10,585 nt of DNA from Methanobacteriota archaeon (GCA_023434825.1 JAEYSH010000122.1:1-10585), one strand, 5' to 3'. Positions 1 through 6,133 are shown, numbered from the stretch's first letter. Numbers and translations are program-made. The notes: generated from the letters alone by a model not told the origin.

Positions 1-168
1 GGTAATTACATGGGCCATAGGTCCAAAAAGAGATGTATCAGTTCCTCTTGACATGCTGTGGCATACCACATTTCCATTGTTATCAGAAATTAAACTACTT
101 TCCACACCATCAATTTTGTTTAAATCAACCAATATGCCTGTAAGCTGGTTTTCAATGTTTGAGTCCAT
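1..168 (-). CDS. Roadblock/LC7-type protein, N-terminal fragment (runs off left edge)
   Basis: An open frame of 56 codons begins at the ATG at 168 and continues past base 1, so only the N-terminus is visible. It reads MDSNIENQLTGILVDLNKID, then a GVESSLISDNNGNVV stretch and SLFGPMAHVIT. A leading amphipathic helix followed by 'xGVxxxxIxDxxGxVV' is the usual opening of the roadblock/LC7 fold, a small dimerising domain that in prokaryotes often partners small GTPases or signalling proteins. The assignment rests on that pattern alone. The start is supported by in-frame reading and a weak GAGTGG-type ribosome site about 10 bases upstream. The gene is separated from the hydrogenase operon by 286 AT-rich bases and a T-rich tract, so it is probably transcribed on its own. 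Confidence 0.6.
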   Translation of the reverse strand, partial: MDSNIENQLTGILVDLNKIDGVESSLISDNNGNVVCHSMSRGTDTSLFGPMAHVIT

Positions 169-250
169 TATAACCACTCTAAAGTTTGAAGGAATTATAT
201 CTATTTTAGTATTTGTACCTTAAAACATTATCTCCAAAAATATTATGGCT

Positions 251-264
251 TTATAATATTTAAA
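251..264 (-). promoter_or_regulatory. Candidate TATA element for the roadblock gene
   Basis: On the minus strand this reads TTTAAATATTATAA, an archaeal TATA-like element. Transcription would begin about 25 bases downstream, giving a leader of roughly 60 bases. In such AT-rich DNA this is only a candidate. Confidence 0.3.
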
Positions 265-424
265 TTCATTAGAATTTCACTTTTATTTTGTGTTGTATAA
301 TTTCATATTTTTAAAATATGTTTAAATTAAAAAAATAAACAAATAAGAAGATTTTATTCATTTAGATCATTTAAGCTAATAAAATCTAATAAATGAGATA
401 TATTGTCAAAATAAATATTTAAAA

Positions 425-446
425 TTAAATAAAAAAAGAAAAAGAG
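425..446 (-). terminator. T-rich terminator of the hydrogenase operon
   Basis: Beginning about ten bases after the large-subunit stop, the minus strand carries runs of five and seven T separated by one C, then more T. This is the usual U-rich intrinsic termination signal of archaea and needs no hairpin. Confidence 0.65.
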
Positions 447-454
447 ATTTTTAG

Positions 455-1903
455 TTATAATATATGTCTTTTTAGAAGTTGTCCTTCACTATCGTGTATA
501 TCTACAAGTAAAGGAGATTCTCCGTTTATCATGTGGGTAGCACATGAAAGACATGGATCATAAGCTCTTATAATCATCTCGAGCTGATTTTTAAGTCCCT
601 CTGAAACTTCTTCACCTTTTATCATGGCTTTAGCAGTTTCTCTTACACCTATATCCATTGATAAGTTGTTTTGGCCAGTTGAAACAATGAGGTTTGCTCT
701 TGTAATATATCCTGCATCATCTGTTTCATAATCATGATACAGAGTTCCTCTTGTAGCTTCAATCATTCCAACTCCTCTTCTGGATCCGCCAGATTCTTTG
801 GCTTCAGCTTTACTCATTAGTTCCTCTGAAAGTCCTTGTCTTAAATCTGTTCCAGTAATGGAATCATCTTCAAGAAGTTGTACTGCTCTTTCAGAAGCAT
901 ACATTAACTCTATTAAACGAGCATAATGGTATAATAATGGATTTTGAGCAATTCCATATTTATCTTTGAATTCGCCAAAGAGCTGTGAAGCTTTTTCAGT
1001 TGGGATTTCTTTTGCAATATTTAATCTTGCAAGTGGTCCAACTCTGTAATTTCCTTCTGGGAATCCCATCTGTTTTAGATATGGGAATTTAAGGTAAGAC
1101 CATGGCTGAACTTTTTCTTCAATGTAATCTAAGTAATTATCAGATTCAAATTCGTGAACTGCGTTTCCAGCTTTATCAATTATTTTAACTGGCCCGTCAT
1201 AAAACTCTATATTTCCGTTATTGCTTATAGCTCCAAAATGAGTTTCAACAGGGCCTAAAAGTTCAATTGCTTCACTGTACTGTTCAAATAAAGGTTTAGC
1301 CACTTCCACACCTTTTTCTACTAACCCAATAGCATTTTGAGCTTGTGATAGTAAATCTTGCCTTTCTTCTTCAGTAATTCCTTTAGATTGGCCTCCGGGT
1401 ATCGCTGTAACTGGACTAATTGGTTTTCCACCTACAACAGCTGTGATGTGCTGACCAATTTTTCTGGTATCAATAGCCATTTTTGCAAGTGCGGGATCTT
1501 CTTTAAGGATTCCTACAACATTTCTCATTGCAGGATCAGACTCAGGACCCATTACAAGGTCAGGCGCTCCCAGGAAATAGAAGTGAAGTGAGTGAGAGTG
1601 AATATATTGACCTAAGAGCATGAGTTCTCTTAATTTTGTCGCTGTTTCTGGTGGTTGTAGTCCAAATACCTGATCTGTTGCTTTAGCAGCAGCTAAGTGG
1701 TGAGCGGTTTGACATATACCACATATACGGGGGGTAATTCGTGGTGCTTCCTCTACAGCAGCTCCTTCTAAAAATTTCTCAAAACCCCTTATTTCCATAA
1801 CGTGAAAGTGAGCATCATTAACGTTCCCTGCATCGTCGAGCTGTACGGTTATTTTAGCGTGACCTTCAATTCGAGTTACGGGACTAATTTCTATATTTTT
1901 CAT
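455..1903 (-). CDS. [NiFe]-hydrogenase large (catalytic) subunit, MvhA-like
   Basis: This 482-residue protein is the catalytic subunit of a group 3 [NiFe]-hydrogenase, which reversibly splits H2 into protons and electrons. Both nickel-binding motifs are intact: RICGICQTAH at residues 59-68 (Cys61, Cys64) and DPCLSCATH at 449-457 (Cys451, Cys454). The N-terminus has the family's PVTRIEGHAKITV. The last 25 residues after His457 form the extension normally removed by a maturation endopeptidase once nickel is inserted. The sequence resembles MvhA of Methanobacteriales (about 470 residues) but differs at many positions, including ICQTAH after the first Cys pair, so it is probably a paralogue rather than mvhA itself. 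The ATG overlaps the small-subunit stop (ATGA). A strong GAGGTGA ribosome site at 1908-1914 lies inside the last codons of the small-subunit gene, implying coupled translation. Confidence 0.93.
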   Translation of the reverse strand: MKNIEISPVTRIEGHAKITVQLDDAGNVNDAHFHVMEIRGFEKFLEGAAVEEAPRITPRICGICQTAHHLAAAKATDQVFGLQPPETATKLRELMLLGQYIHSHSLHFYFLGAPDLVMGPESDPAMRNVVGILKEDPALAKMAIDTRKIGQHITAVVGGKPISPVTAIPGGQSKGITEEERQDLLSQAQNAIGLVEKGVEVAKPLFEQYSEAIELLGPVETHFGAISNNGNIEFYDGPVKIIDKAGNAVHEFESDNYLDYIEEKVQPWSYLKFPYLKQMGFPEGNYRVGPLARLNIAKEIPTEKASQLFGEFKDKYGIAQNPLLYHYARLIELMYASERAVQLLEDDSITGTDLRQGLSEELMSKAEAKESGGSRRGVGMIEATRGTLYHDYETDDAGYITRANLIVSTGQNNLSMDIGVRETAKAMIKGEEVSEGLKNQLEMIIRAYDPCLSCATHMINGESPLLVDIHDSEGQLLKRHIL

Positions 1904-2823
1904 CTTTTCACCTCTTTTTTAACCAGTTGTGGAATTTGTGAAACCAGTTTTTCTTCCATTATTGTGCTTCCAATAACGAATCCGTAAATCACATGTCCCA
2001 TATCATAAATCTGTTTTTCTACATCTTTTTCTGGCATCTTAGAAAGGTGTGCAATCCTTTTAACGACTCCATTATATACATCGTGGCTTGGTTCTCTTAA
2101 AACATCTAAAGAAGGCCCTCCACATCCATGACATGGAACTCCTGCCTCCGTACATAGTGCACCGCATCTTCCTAGGGTTACTGAACCGAGACAGACATAA
2201 CCCTGGCTTAAGAAACATTGTTGAGGGTCAGGATCTCCTTCTACTCTTCTGTATATTTTATCAAATTCTACGTGGTCCATCCACCTTTCGCAATCTGCAC
2301 AGACACTCTTTTTAGGAACATCTGGGCTTTCACCGTTAATTAATGGCATTAAGATGTCTCCTGTTAATTTTTCTTTAGGAGGACATCCGGGTATGTAGTA
2401 ATCCACTTCGGTGAAATCTCCTGCGGGGTGAACAATAGGCAATAATTTAGGTACAACTTCATTTGGAACGTCAGCAGATTCTGTACTTGGATTATCAGAA
2501 TATGTACGTGATGTTACTTCTTCAGGGTTAAATAAATCTGCCATTCCTGTAATTCCACCATAGCATGCACAGGTTCCGTAAGCAATTAATGTTTTTGATT
2601 TTTCCCTTAATTCTTCAAGTCTCTCTTTATTTTCTTCGTTTCGAATTGATCCAGAAACAATTGCTATATCAATGTCATCTGGAACTTCCTTTGTATCTAC
2701 TAATACTGGACCATAAACAATTTCTGCCTTTTCCAGCATTTTTATTAAATCTTCGTGTAAATCAAGAATAGATATTTCGCAACCTGCACAGCTTGCAAGT
2801 GCTTCCATTGCAATTTTAACCAT
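1900..2823 (-). CDS. [NiFe]-hydrogenase small subunit, MvhG-like
   Basis: This 307-residue electron-transfer subunit pairs with the large subunit encoded directly downstream. The N-terminal half carries the proximal [4Fe-4S] ligands of the family: CAGC (Cys12, Cys15), GTCACYGG (Cys85, Cys87) and PGCPP (Cys147). The C-terminal half is rich in cysteines (175, 178, 203, 211, 220, 224, 231, 234), enough for two further iron-sulfur clusters and a complete relay to a surface acceptor, as in Mvh/Frh-type enzymes. There is no signal peptide, so the enzyme is cytoplasmic. The start codon overlaps the stop of the V4R gene as TAATG, with GGAG a short distance upstream. Which redox partner it meets cannot be read from this chain. 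The adjacent ferredoxin is the best candidate because MvhD and HdrA are absent here. Confidence 0.92.
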   Translation of the reverse strand: MVKIAMEALASCAGCEISILDLHEDLIKMLEKAEIVYGPVLVDTKEVPDDIDIAIVSGSIRNEENKERLEELREKSKTLIAYGTCACYGGITGMADLFNPEEVTSRTYSDNPSTESADVPNEVVPKLLPIVHPAGDFTEVDYYIPGCPPKEKLTGDILMPLINGESPDVPKKSVCADCERWMDHVEFDKIYRRVEGDPDPQQCFLSQGYVCLGSVTLGRCGALCTEAGVPCHGCGGPSLDVLREPSHDVYNGVVKRIAHLSKMPEKDVEKQIYDMGHVIYGFVIGSTIMEEKLVSQIPQLVKKEVKR

Positions 2824-3371
2824 TATTTACCACTCCATTTTATGGTTAAGGTTTTAAGGCAAGCATTAGGACCTATATGGTCTATATCTAGTTTTCCTTT
2901 GATATCCATAACTTCTTCAACTGCACCAACCATGTATCCATATAAAAGATAGCATAATGGCCCTTTTTGAGGCAGTCCAGTTCTTCTAAGTGCCTGTCTT
3001 ACAACACAATCACTGAATAAAAGTTTTACAGATGTTTCATTACCATTTTCTATGGTGTATCCATCCTGATCAGCGGGTTTCCACATTTCAAAATAAAATT
3101 CTTTACCTAAAACATCACCCATTTCCCAAAGGGCTTTTTCAACATCGTCTGTTTTTTCCATTAATTTACCAGCTTCGTGTCCCATTCTTTTCCCGGCTTG
3201 ATAAACAATAGCGTTAGCTCCACGACCTGAAACTTGCTCTAATGCACTGGACATTGATCCTATAAATTTCATAAGAACATGCAGGGCTTCTTCGTAATCG
3301 TCAATGTTTCCACCAGTTTCTTTAGGAATTAATTCCGGTTTAAAATTCCCTCTTACATCTTCAATTTCCAT
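2823..3371 (-). CDS. V4R (4-vinyl reductase-like) domain protein of the hydrogenase operon
   Basis: This 182-residue soluble protein sits between the ferredoxin and hydrogenase genes. Its N-terminal part is helical, with a Gly-rich GRGANAIVYQAGKRMGHEAG segment at about 49-68. The C-terminal part follows the pattern of the V4R fold: LLFSDCVVRQAL (Cys122), GPLCYLLYGYMVGAVEEV (Cys140) and a final NACLKTLTIKW (Cys171). V4R domains occur in bacteriochlorophyll 4-vinyl reductases and in archaeal proteins thought to bind small hydrophobic ligands; some use conserved Cys residues. The assignment is from pattern, not a search. Translation starts at the ATG at 3371, with GAGGGAT at 3376-3382 overlapping the ferredoxin stop. 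It shares one base with the small-subunit gene, so it is certainly co-expressed with the hydrogenase. Its job there (sensing, maturation or electron-transfer adaptor) is unknown. Confidence 0.7.
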   Translation of the reverse strand: MEIEDVRGNFKPELIPKETGGNIDDYEEALHVLMKFIGSMSSALEQVSGRGANAIVYQAGKRMGHEAGKLMEKTDDVEKALWEMGDVLGKEFYFEMWKPADQDGYTIENGNETSVKLLFSDCVVRQALRRTGLPQKGPLCYLLYGYMVGAVEEVMDIKGKLDIDHIGPNACLKTLTIKWSGK

Positions 3372-3380
3372 TATAATCCC

Positions 3381-3632
3381 TCATACAATTTTACTTAAAG
3401 CTCTGTTAACTTTTCTATCAATGTATAGTCTTTTAGCTACATGTATGTCGTCGTGTTCAAGTGCTTGTGAAGGGCAAATTTCGTGACATGACAGACACGC
3501 CATGCAATCCGCTTCTTTAACTACAACTGTTTTCCCATGTTCACTATCCAATTCATATACATCGTTTGGACAATCTTCGACGCAAGATCCGCATCCAACA
3601 CATGCATCTTCGTCTACCTTTATTTTTACCAT
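3381..3632 (-). CDS. 2[4Fe-4S] ferredoxin, first gene of the hydrogenase operon
   Basis: This 83-residue protein has two classical four-cysteine motifs: CVGCGSCVEDCP (Cys11, 14, 17, 21) and CMACLSCHEICP (Cys43, 46, 49, 53), each binding one [4Fe-4S] cluster. A roughly 30-residue basic/helical tail (VAKRLYIDRKVNRALSKIV) follows and is longer than in minimal bacterial ferredoxins. It is the promoter-proximal gene of the operon and ends nine bases before the V4R start, so it probably carries electrons to or from the hydrogenase. The start is placed at the ATG at 3632: a GGGGGAT ribosome site lies five bases upstream, and the protein then aligns end to end with the second ferredoxin at 4094-4345. 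The frame stays open upstream to a TTG at 3701, but that extension is lysine/arginine-rich low-quality sequence and is rejected. Confidence 0.9.
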   Translation of the reverse strand: MVKIKVDEDACVGCGSCVEDCPNDVYELDSEHGKTVVVKEADCMACLSCHEICPSQALEHDDIHVAKRLYIDRKVNRALSKIV

Positions 3633-3637
3633 ATTAA

Positions 3638-3647
3638 ATCCCCCAGA
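3638..3647 (-). promoter_or_regulatory. Ribosome binding site deciding the ferredoxin start
   Basis: On the minus strand this is CTGGGGGAT, five bases before the ATG at 3632. It supports that start over the upstream TTG at 3701. Confidence 0.6.
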
Positions 3648-3670
3648 TTTCCATTTTTTCCTTTTTTTGC

Positions 3671-3692
3671 GGTTCCAAAAAATGATTGAACC
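3671..3692. repeat. Imperfect inverted repeat in the hydrogenase operon leader
   Basis: The plus strand has GGTTCCAA, a short AT spacer, then TTGAACC. The arms pair as GGTT/AACC and CAA/TTG with one extra C. The element lies about 40 bases before the ferredoxin start, near the expected transcription start, where a repressor or leader hairpin could act. Confidence 0.45.
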
Positions 3693-3698
3693 TTTTTC

Positions 3699-3723
3699 CA
3701 AACCTTATTTAATTTAAATTTGG
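3699..3723 (-). promoter_or_regulatory. Candidate proximal TATA element of the hydrogenase operon
   Basis: On the minus strand CCAAATTTAAATTAAATAAG contains a TTTAAATT box, and the arms CCAAA and TTTGG flank it. Transcription from here would give a leader of about 55 bases. An AAACCTTAT copy overlaps it at 3700-3708. Confidence 0.35.
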
Positions 3724-3760
3724 TAATTTCAAATTCTTAAAATCACCTAAAGGGATGTTC

Positions 3761-3793
3761 TTTAATATAAAACCTTATAATTATTAAGGGTTT
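3761..3793 (-). promoter_or_regulatory. Candidate distal TATA element plus inverted repeat
   Basis: The minus strand has GGTTTTATATTAAA (3761-3774), a good archaeal TATA-like box that would give a leader of about 110 bases. Just upstream and partly overlapping is an inverted repeat, AAACCTTA (3770-3777) and TAAGGGTTT (3785-3793), matching except for one extra G. Its left arm is part of an AAACCTTAT sequence that recurs at 3700-3708. Confidence 0.4.
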
Positions 3794-3985
3794 ATACATA
3801 ATCTCTATAACTTCTAATACATGATAATAAGATTTTATTACCAGATAATAAAATTAATACAAAATATTAATGAAAATAATAGAAAATTAGTTTATTATAA
3901 TTGTATTATGGGTTTAATTAATTTATTATAATAATATTTTAATATGATATAATGTATTTTTTATATTCTTTAGTTATTTAATACA

Positions 3986-4081
3986 AACAAAAAATTTAAA
4001 TTTAAAAATTTATTTTTGGGAGTATTATAAGAAATTATTTTGATTTATTTTAAATTTAGTTTAATAATTTAATTCTCCCAG
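3986..4081 (-). terminator. Possible terminator region after the second ferredoxin
   Basis: Downstream of the stop at 4094, the minus strand has TGGGAG (4075-4080) and, 52 bases later, CTCCCA (4017-4022), followed by T-rich DNA down to 3986. The six-base arms are perfect but the loop is long. The T-rich tract alone could terminate transcription. Confidence 0.4.
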
Positions 4082-4093
4082 ATACTATAATTT

Positions 4094-4345
4094 TTATATT
4101 ATTTTATTTAAAGCTCTACTTACTTTTCTATCAATATAGAGTCTTTTAGCTACATGTATGTCCTCGTGTTCAAGTGCTTGTGAAGGGCAAATTTCGTGAC
4201 ATGACAAACATCCCATGCAATCAATCTCATTAATTACTACTGTTTTTCCATGTTCTTTGTCTAATTCATATACGTCGCTGGGACAATCTTCAACACAAGA
4301 TCCGCATCCAACGCATGCATCTTCGTCTACTTTTACTTTTACCAT
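4094..4345 (-). CDS. 2[4Fe-4S] ferredoxin, near-duplicate of the operon ferredoxin
   Basis: This 83-residue protein has CVGCGSCVEDCP and CMGCLSCHEICP at the same positions as the ferredoxin at 3381-3632. By direct comparison, 72 of 83 residues are identical, with no gaps, and most changes are conservative (for example I/V, D/E, S/N). It therefore also binds two [4Fe-4S] clusters and is a soluble electron carrier. At DNA level, 4141-4206 differs from 3428-3493 at a single base, which points to recent duplication or gene conversion. The ATG at 4345 is chosen because an AAAGGA ribosome site (4355-4360) precedes it by nine bases and it matches the paralogue's start; the TTG at 4354 directly abuts that site. 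The gene has its own upstream region and is followed by a T-rich tract, so it is probably transcribed separately from the hydrogenase. Confidence 0.9.
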   Translation of the reverse strand: MVKVKVDEDACVGCGSCVEDCPSDVYELDKEHGKTVVINEIDCMGCLSCHEICPSQALEHEDIHVAKRLYIDRKVSRALNKII

Positions 4346-4401
4346 GTTATTCAATCCTTTATGTTTTAATAGAGTCTGAAAATTTTGAATTAACTCTTTA
4401 T

Positions 4402-4433
4402 CAATTAATTAAAAAAAATTCCATAAATTGGAA
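4402..4433 (-). promoter_or_regulatory. Candidate promoter and operator-like dyad of the second ferredoxin
   Basis: The minus strand has a T/A-rich box TTTTTTTTAATTAATT next to a perfect dyad with arms TTCCA and TGGAA around five bases (4419-4433). Transcription would start some 35-40 bases before the ATG. The dyad sits at the upstream edge of the box. Confidence 0.3.
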
Positions 4434-4558
4434 AATTACTTATTAAAATTTCTTCATTAATAACAATTTCTATTGATTACAATGGCAACACAGAAAAAAT
4501 TTAGAATATATTACTAAAATAGAATCAATTAATAGTTATAGATGAAATCGAATTAAGT

Positions 4559-5170
4559 TTATTTTAATGGAGTTGTTGAAACTAATTTACAATGAGTAAT
4601 ATAAGCAGCCTGTTTTTTACCGGGGGGATAACAGGTTACTAACAGTAATCTTGCTTCTCCACTTTGATCGAATTGAATTGGGTTTTCTTCGTAGTCCCAT
4701 CGAATGTCATTACCATTGGATGTAACTTTATACGTATATTTTTTATTAAAAGTGTAATCTTTTACTATAACTTCATCTCCAACTTTAAGACTACCTAATT
4801 TGCCAAATAATCCTGAATATCTGGTTCTGTGACTTAAAAATCCACATTCTCCGTTTTGTCCCGGATTAACACTTTCTGGATAATGATAAACGGCATTGTA
4901 TGCATTTACAGTATCTGAACGAATTGCACAATCCACTCCGATTTTTGGAATAATTAGTCTGGATCGGGTAATTCCACTTGAAGCTGATGTGGATCTGGTA
5001 ATAGTAGGATTTAAAATATTTGTAGGTTGACTTTTATTCCCCTGGGTCTTCAATGCAGTGTTATACGCGTTTAATGAGCTTGATTTCTCAAAAGCAGCCA
5101 TTACAATAACTGAACAAACAATAATACTTAAAACAATTATCAATACAGATAAAATTTTATATTTTCGCAT
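4559..5170 (-). CDS. Sortase-family transpeptidase, membrane-anchored
   Basis: This 203-residue protein has an N-terminal signal anchor (about residues 6-26, KILSVLIIVLSIIVCSVIVM), a Ser/Thr-rich linker (about 30-70) and an extracytoplasmic sortase domain. Recognisable landmarks are RLIIPKIGVDCAIR (start of the beta barrel), GFLSHRTRYSGLFGKLGSL with catalytic His114, KVGDEV, and LLLVTCYPPG with catalytic Cys180. Sortases cleave a C-terminal sorting motif of surface proteins and join them to the envelope or to other proteins. The arginine normally found a few residues after the catalytic Cys is absent: the tail has only Lys and His (YITHCKL). Class is uncertain (D/E-like by length and the TCYPPG motif). 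The start at 5170 has AGGTG about six bases upstream. No obvious substrate gene is nearby. Confidence 0.85.
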   Translation of the reverse strand: MRKYKILSVLIIVLSIIVCSVIVMAAFEKSSSLNAYNTALKTQGNKSQPTNILNPTITRSTSASSGITRSRLIIPKIGVDCAIRSDTVNAYNAVYHYPESVNPGQNGECGFLSHRTRYSGLFGKLGSLKVGDEVIVKDYTFNKKYTYKVTSNGNDIRWDYEENPIQFDQSGEARLLLVTCYPPGKKQAAYITHCKLVSTTPLK

Positions 5171-5202
5171 TATAACACCTAATGTAGAAAATATTTATTT
5201 AA

Positions 5203-5221
5203 TTATTATAAGTATATTTTT
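5203..5221 (-). promoter_or_regulatory. Candidate TATA element for the sortase gene
   Basis: The minus strand reads AAAAATATACTTATAATAA, giving a predicted start of transcription near 5185 and a short leader that still contains the AGGTG ribosome site. It lies in the 56-base gap after the channel gene, so read-through from that gene is also possible. Confidence 0.35.
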
Positions 5222-5226
5222 ATAGA

Positions 5227-6018
5227 TTAATTATCTAGAATTTCAGCATTATAATCCTGTTTATTTTCATGCATTTTCTTCAAAGCTTCATTTACTTCTC
5301 TTGCAAGATTAGATCGTGTAGTTGTGACTTTCCAGGGATCGTTTATCCATGTGCATAACTTTAATTTGACTCCAACGTCTGCCAATTCTTTAATAATTAC
5401 TTTAGGTTTAGGTTTTTTTAGAATATCTGAAGAGTTTGAAGCTGTATCTTCAAGTACTTTAATAGTTTTTTCTAATTCAAGTTCATAGGGCACTGTGATA
5501 TTTAAATCGACTCTTCTGGTTTCTGATGCTGTATAATTGATGTATGGGCTGGATGAAAATATAGTATTAGGAACTCGGATTATTCTTTTATCATAAGTAA
5601 GCAAAGTAGTGATCCTGAATCCGAGTTTCACTACTTTTCCCTTTTGATTTGATATTTCTATAACATCTCCAACACGGACACTTTTATCTGCAAGTAAAAA
5701 TATTCCAGAAATTAAATTGGATATAGTGTCACGCGCTCCAAAACCTACTGCAATACCAAAAATACCTAAACTTAATGCAATTGCAGTTAAATCAAATCCA
5801 AATTCTTTTAAAATTATAATAAGGGCAAATCCATAAATAGAGTACTTTAAAAGTTCGTGGAGAGCTTGAACTAATGTTAAATCCATATCCCATTTATCTT
5901 TTGATTTTTCAAGGATATATATAGTCCATCTATAAATTAACGATGCTCCTAGCAATGTAACTATTGATACAATTATATCTTGAAACCAGGGAGCTGTTGT
6001 AATTGATTCTAATACCAT
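5227..6018 (-). CDS. MscS-family small-conductance mechanosensitive channel
   Basis: This 263-residue membrane protein has three predicted transmembrane helices: about 13-36, 55-72 and the pore-lining 77-110. The third carries the family hallmark GIAVGFGARDTISNLISG followed by FLLADKSVRVGD, a Gly/Ala-packed helix with the conserved kink glycine. A beta domain (VIEISNQKGKVVKLGFRITTL, IIRVPN) and an alpha/beta C-terminal vestibule domain follow. The length is close to that of E. coli MscS. Such channels open on membrane stretch and release solutes during osmotic downshock. The ATG at 6018 is preferred; an in-frame TTG at 6027 adds three residues and cannot be excluded because the ribosome site is weak in both cases. 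The sortase gene follows 56 bases downstream in the same direction. Confidence 0.9.
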   Translation of the reverse strand: MVLESITTAPWFQDIIVSIVTLLGASLIYRWTIYILEKSKDKWDMDLTLVQALHELLKYSIYGFALIIILKEFGFDLTAIALSLGIFGIAVGFGARDTISNLISGIFLLADKSVRVGDVIEISNQKGKVVKLGFRITTLLTYDKRIIRVPNTIFSSSPYINYTASETRRVDLNITVPYELELEKTIKVLEDTASNSSDILKKPKPKVIIKELADVGVKLKLCTWINDPWKVTTTRSNLAREVNEALKKMHENKQDYNAEILDN

Positions 6019-6061
6019 TATTTTCAAACGTCCGAAAAGGTTTTTTGTGTTCTTATTCTGG

Positions 6062-6087
6062 TTTATAGTTTAAATATTTTGGCCAAA
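6062..6087 (-). promoter_or_regulatory. Candidate promoter of the channel gene with a palindrome
   Basis: The minus strand carries ATTTAAACTATAAA as a TATA candidate. A perfect ten-base palindrome TTTGGCCAAA (6078-6087) lies immediately upstream, in the gap after RNase Z. Confidence 0.3.
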
Positions 6088-6133
6088 TAATGTAAAAATA
6101 ATAGTTTAAATTCATAATAAAAAGTCAAAGATT

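Larger units (their letters stand above)
169..454. other. AT-rich intergenic region (286 bases)
   Basis: This gap between the hydrogenase large-subunit stop and the roadblock start holds the hydrogenase terminator tract (425-446) and the candidate TATA element (251-264). I see no coding frame, structured RNA or clear repeat in the rest. Confidence 0.6.
3633..4093. other. AT-rich intergenic region between the two ferredoxin genes (461 bases)
   Basis: The 3633-3800 part holds the leader, two TATA candidates and the inverted repeats listed separately. The 3800-3985 part is almost pure A/T with repeated TTTATTATAA-like words and no coding frame. The 3986-4093 part is the termination region of the upstream ferredoxin. 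I see no RNA gene or hidden small protein here. Confidence 0.6.

Noticed and set aside
1358..2771. Several plus-strand frames of 60-77 codons across the hydrogenase genes
   Set aside because: They lie antisense to strongly conserved hydrogenase subunits and show no domain or start signal.
3633..3701. N-terminal extension of the operon ferredoxin from a TTG at 3701
   Set aside because: The added 23 residues are Lys/Arg-rich and unlike any ferredoxin leader, the paralogue lacks them, and GGGGGAT lies correctly before the ATG at 3632.
3832..3854. Nine-base-arm inverted repeat ATTTTATTA / TAATAAAAT with a CCAGA loop
   Set aside because: The arms are pure A/T in a stretch that is nearly all A/T, where several such matches are expected by chance; nothing aligns with it functionally.
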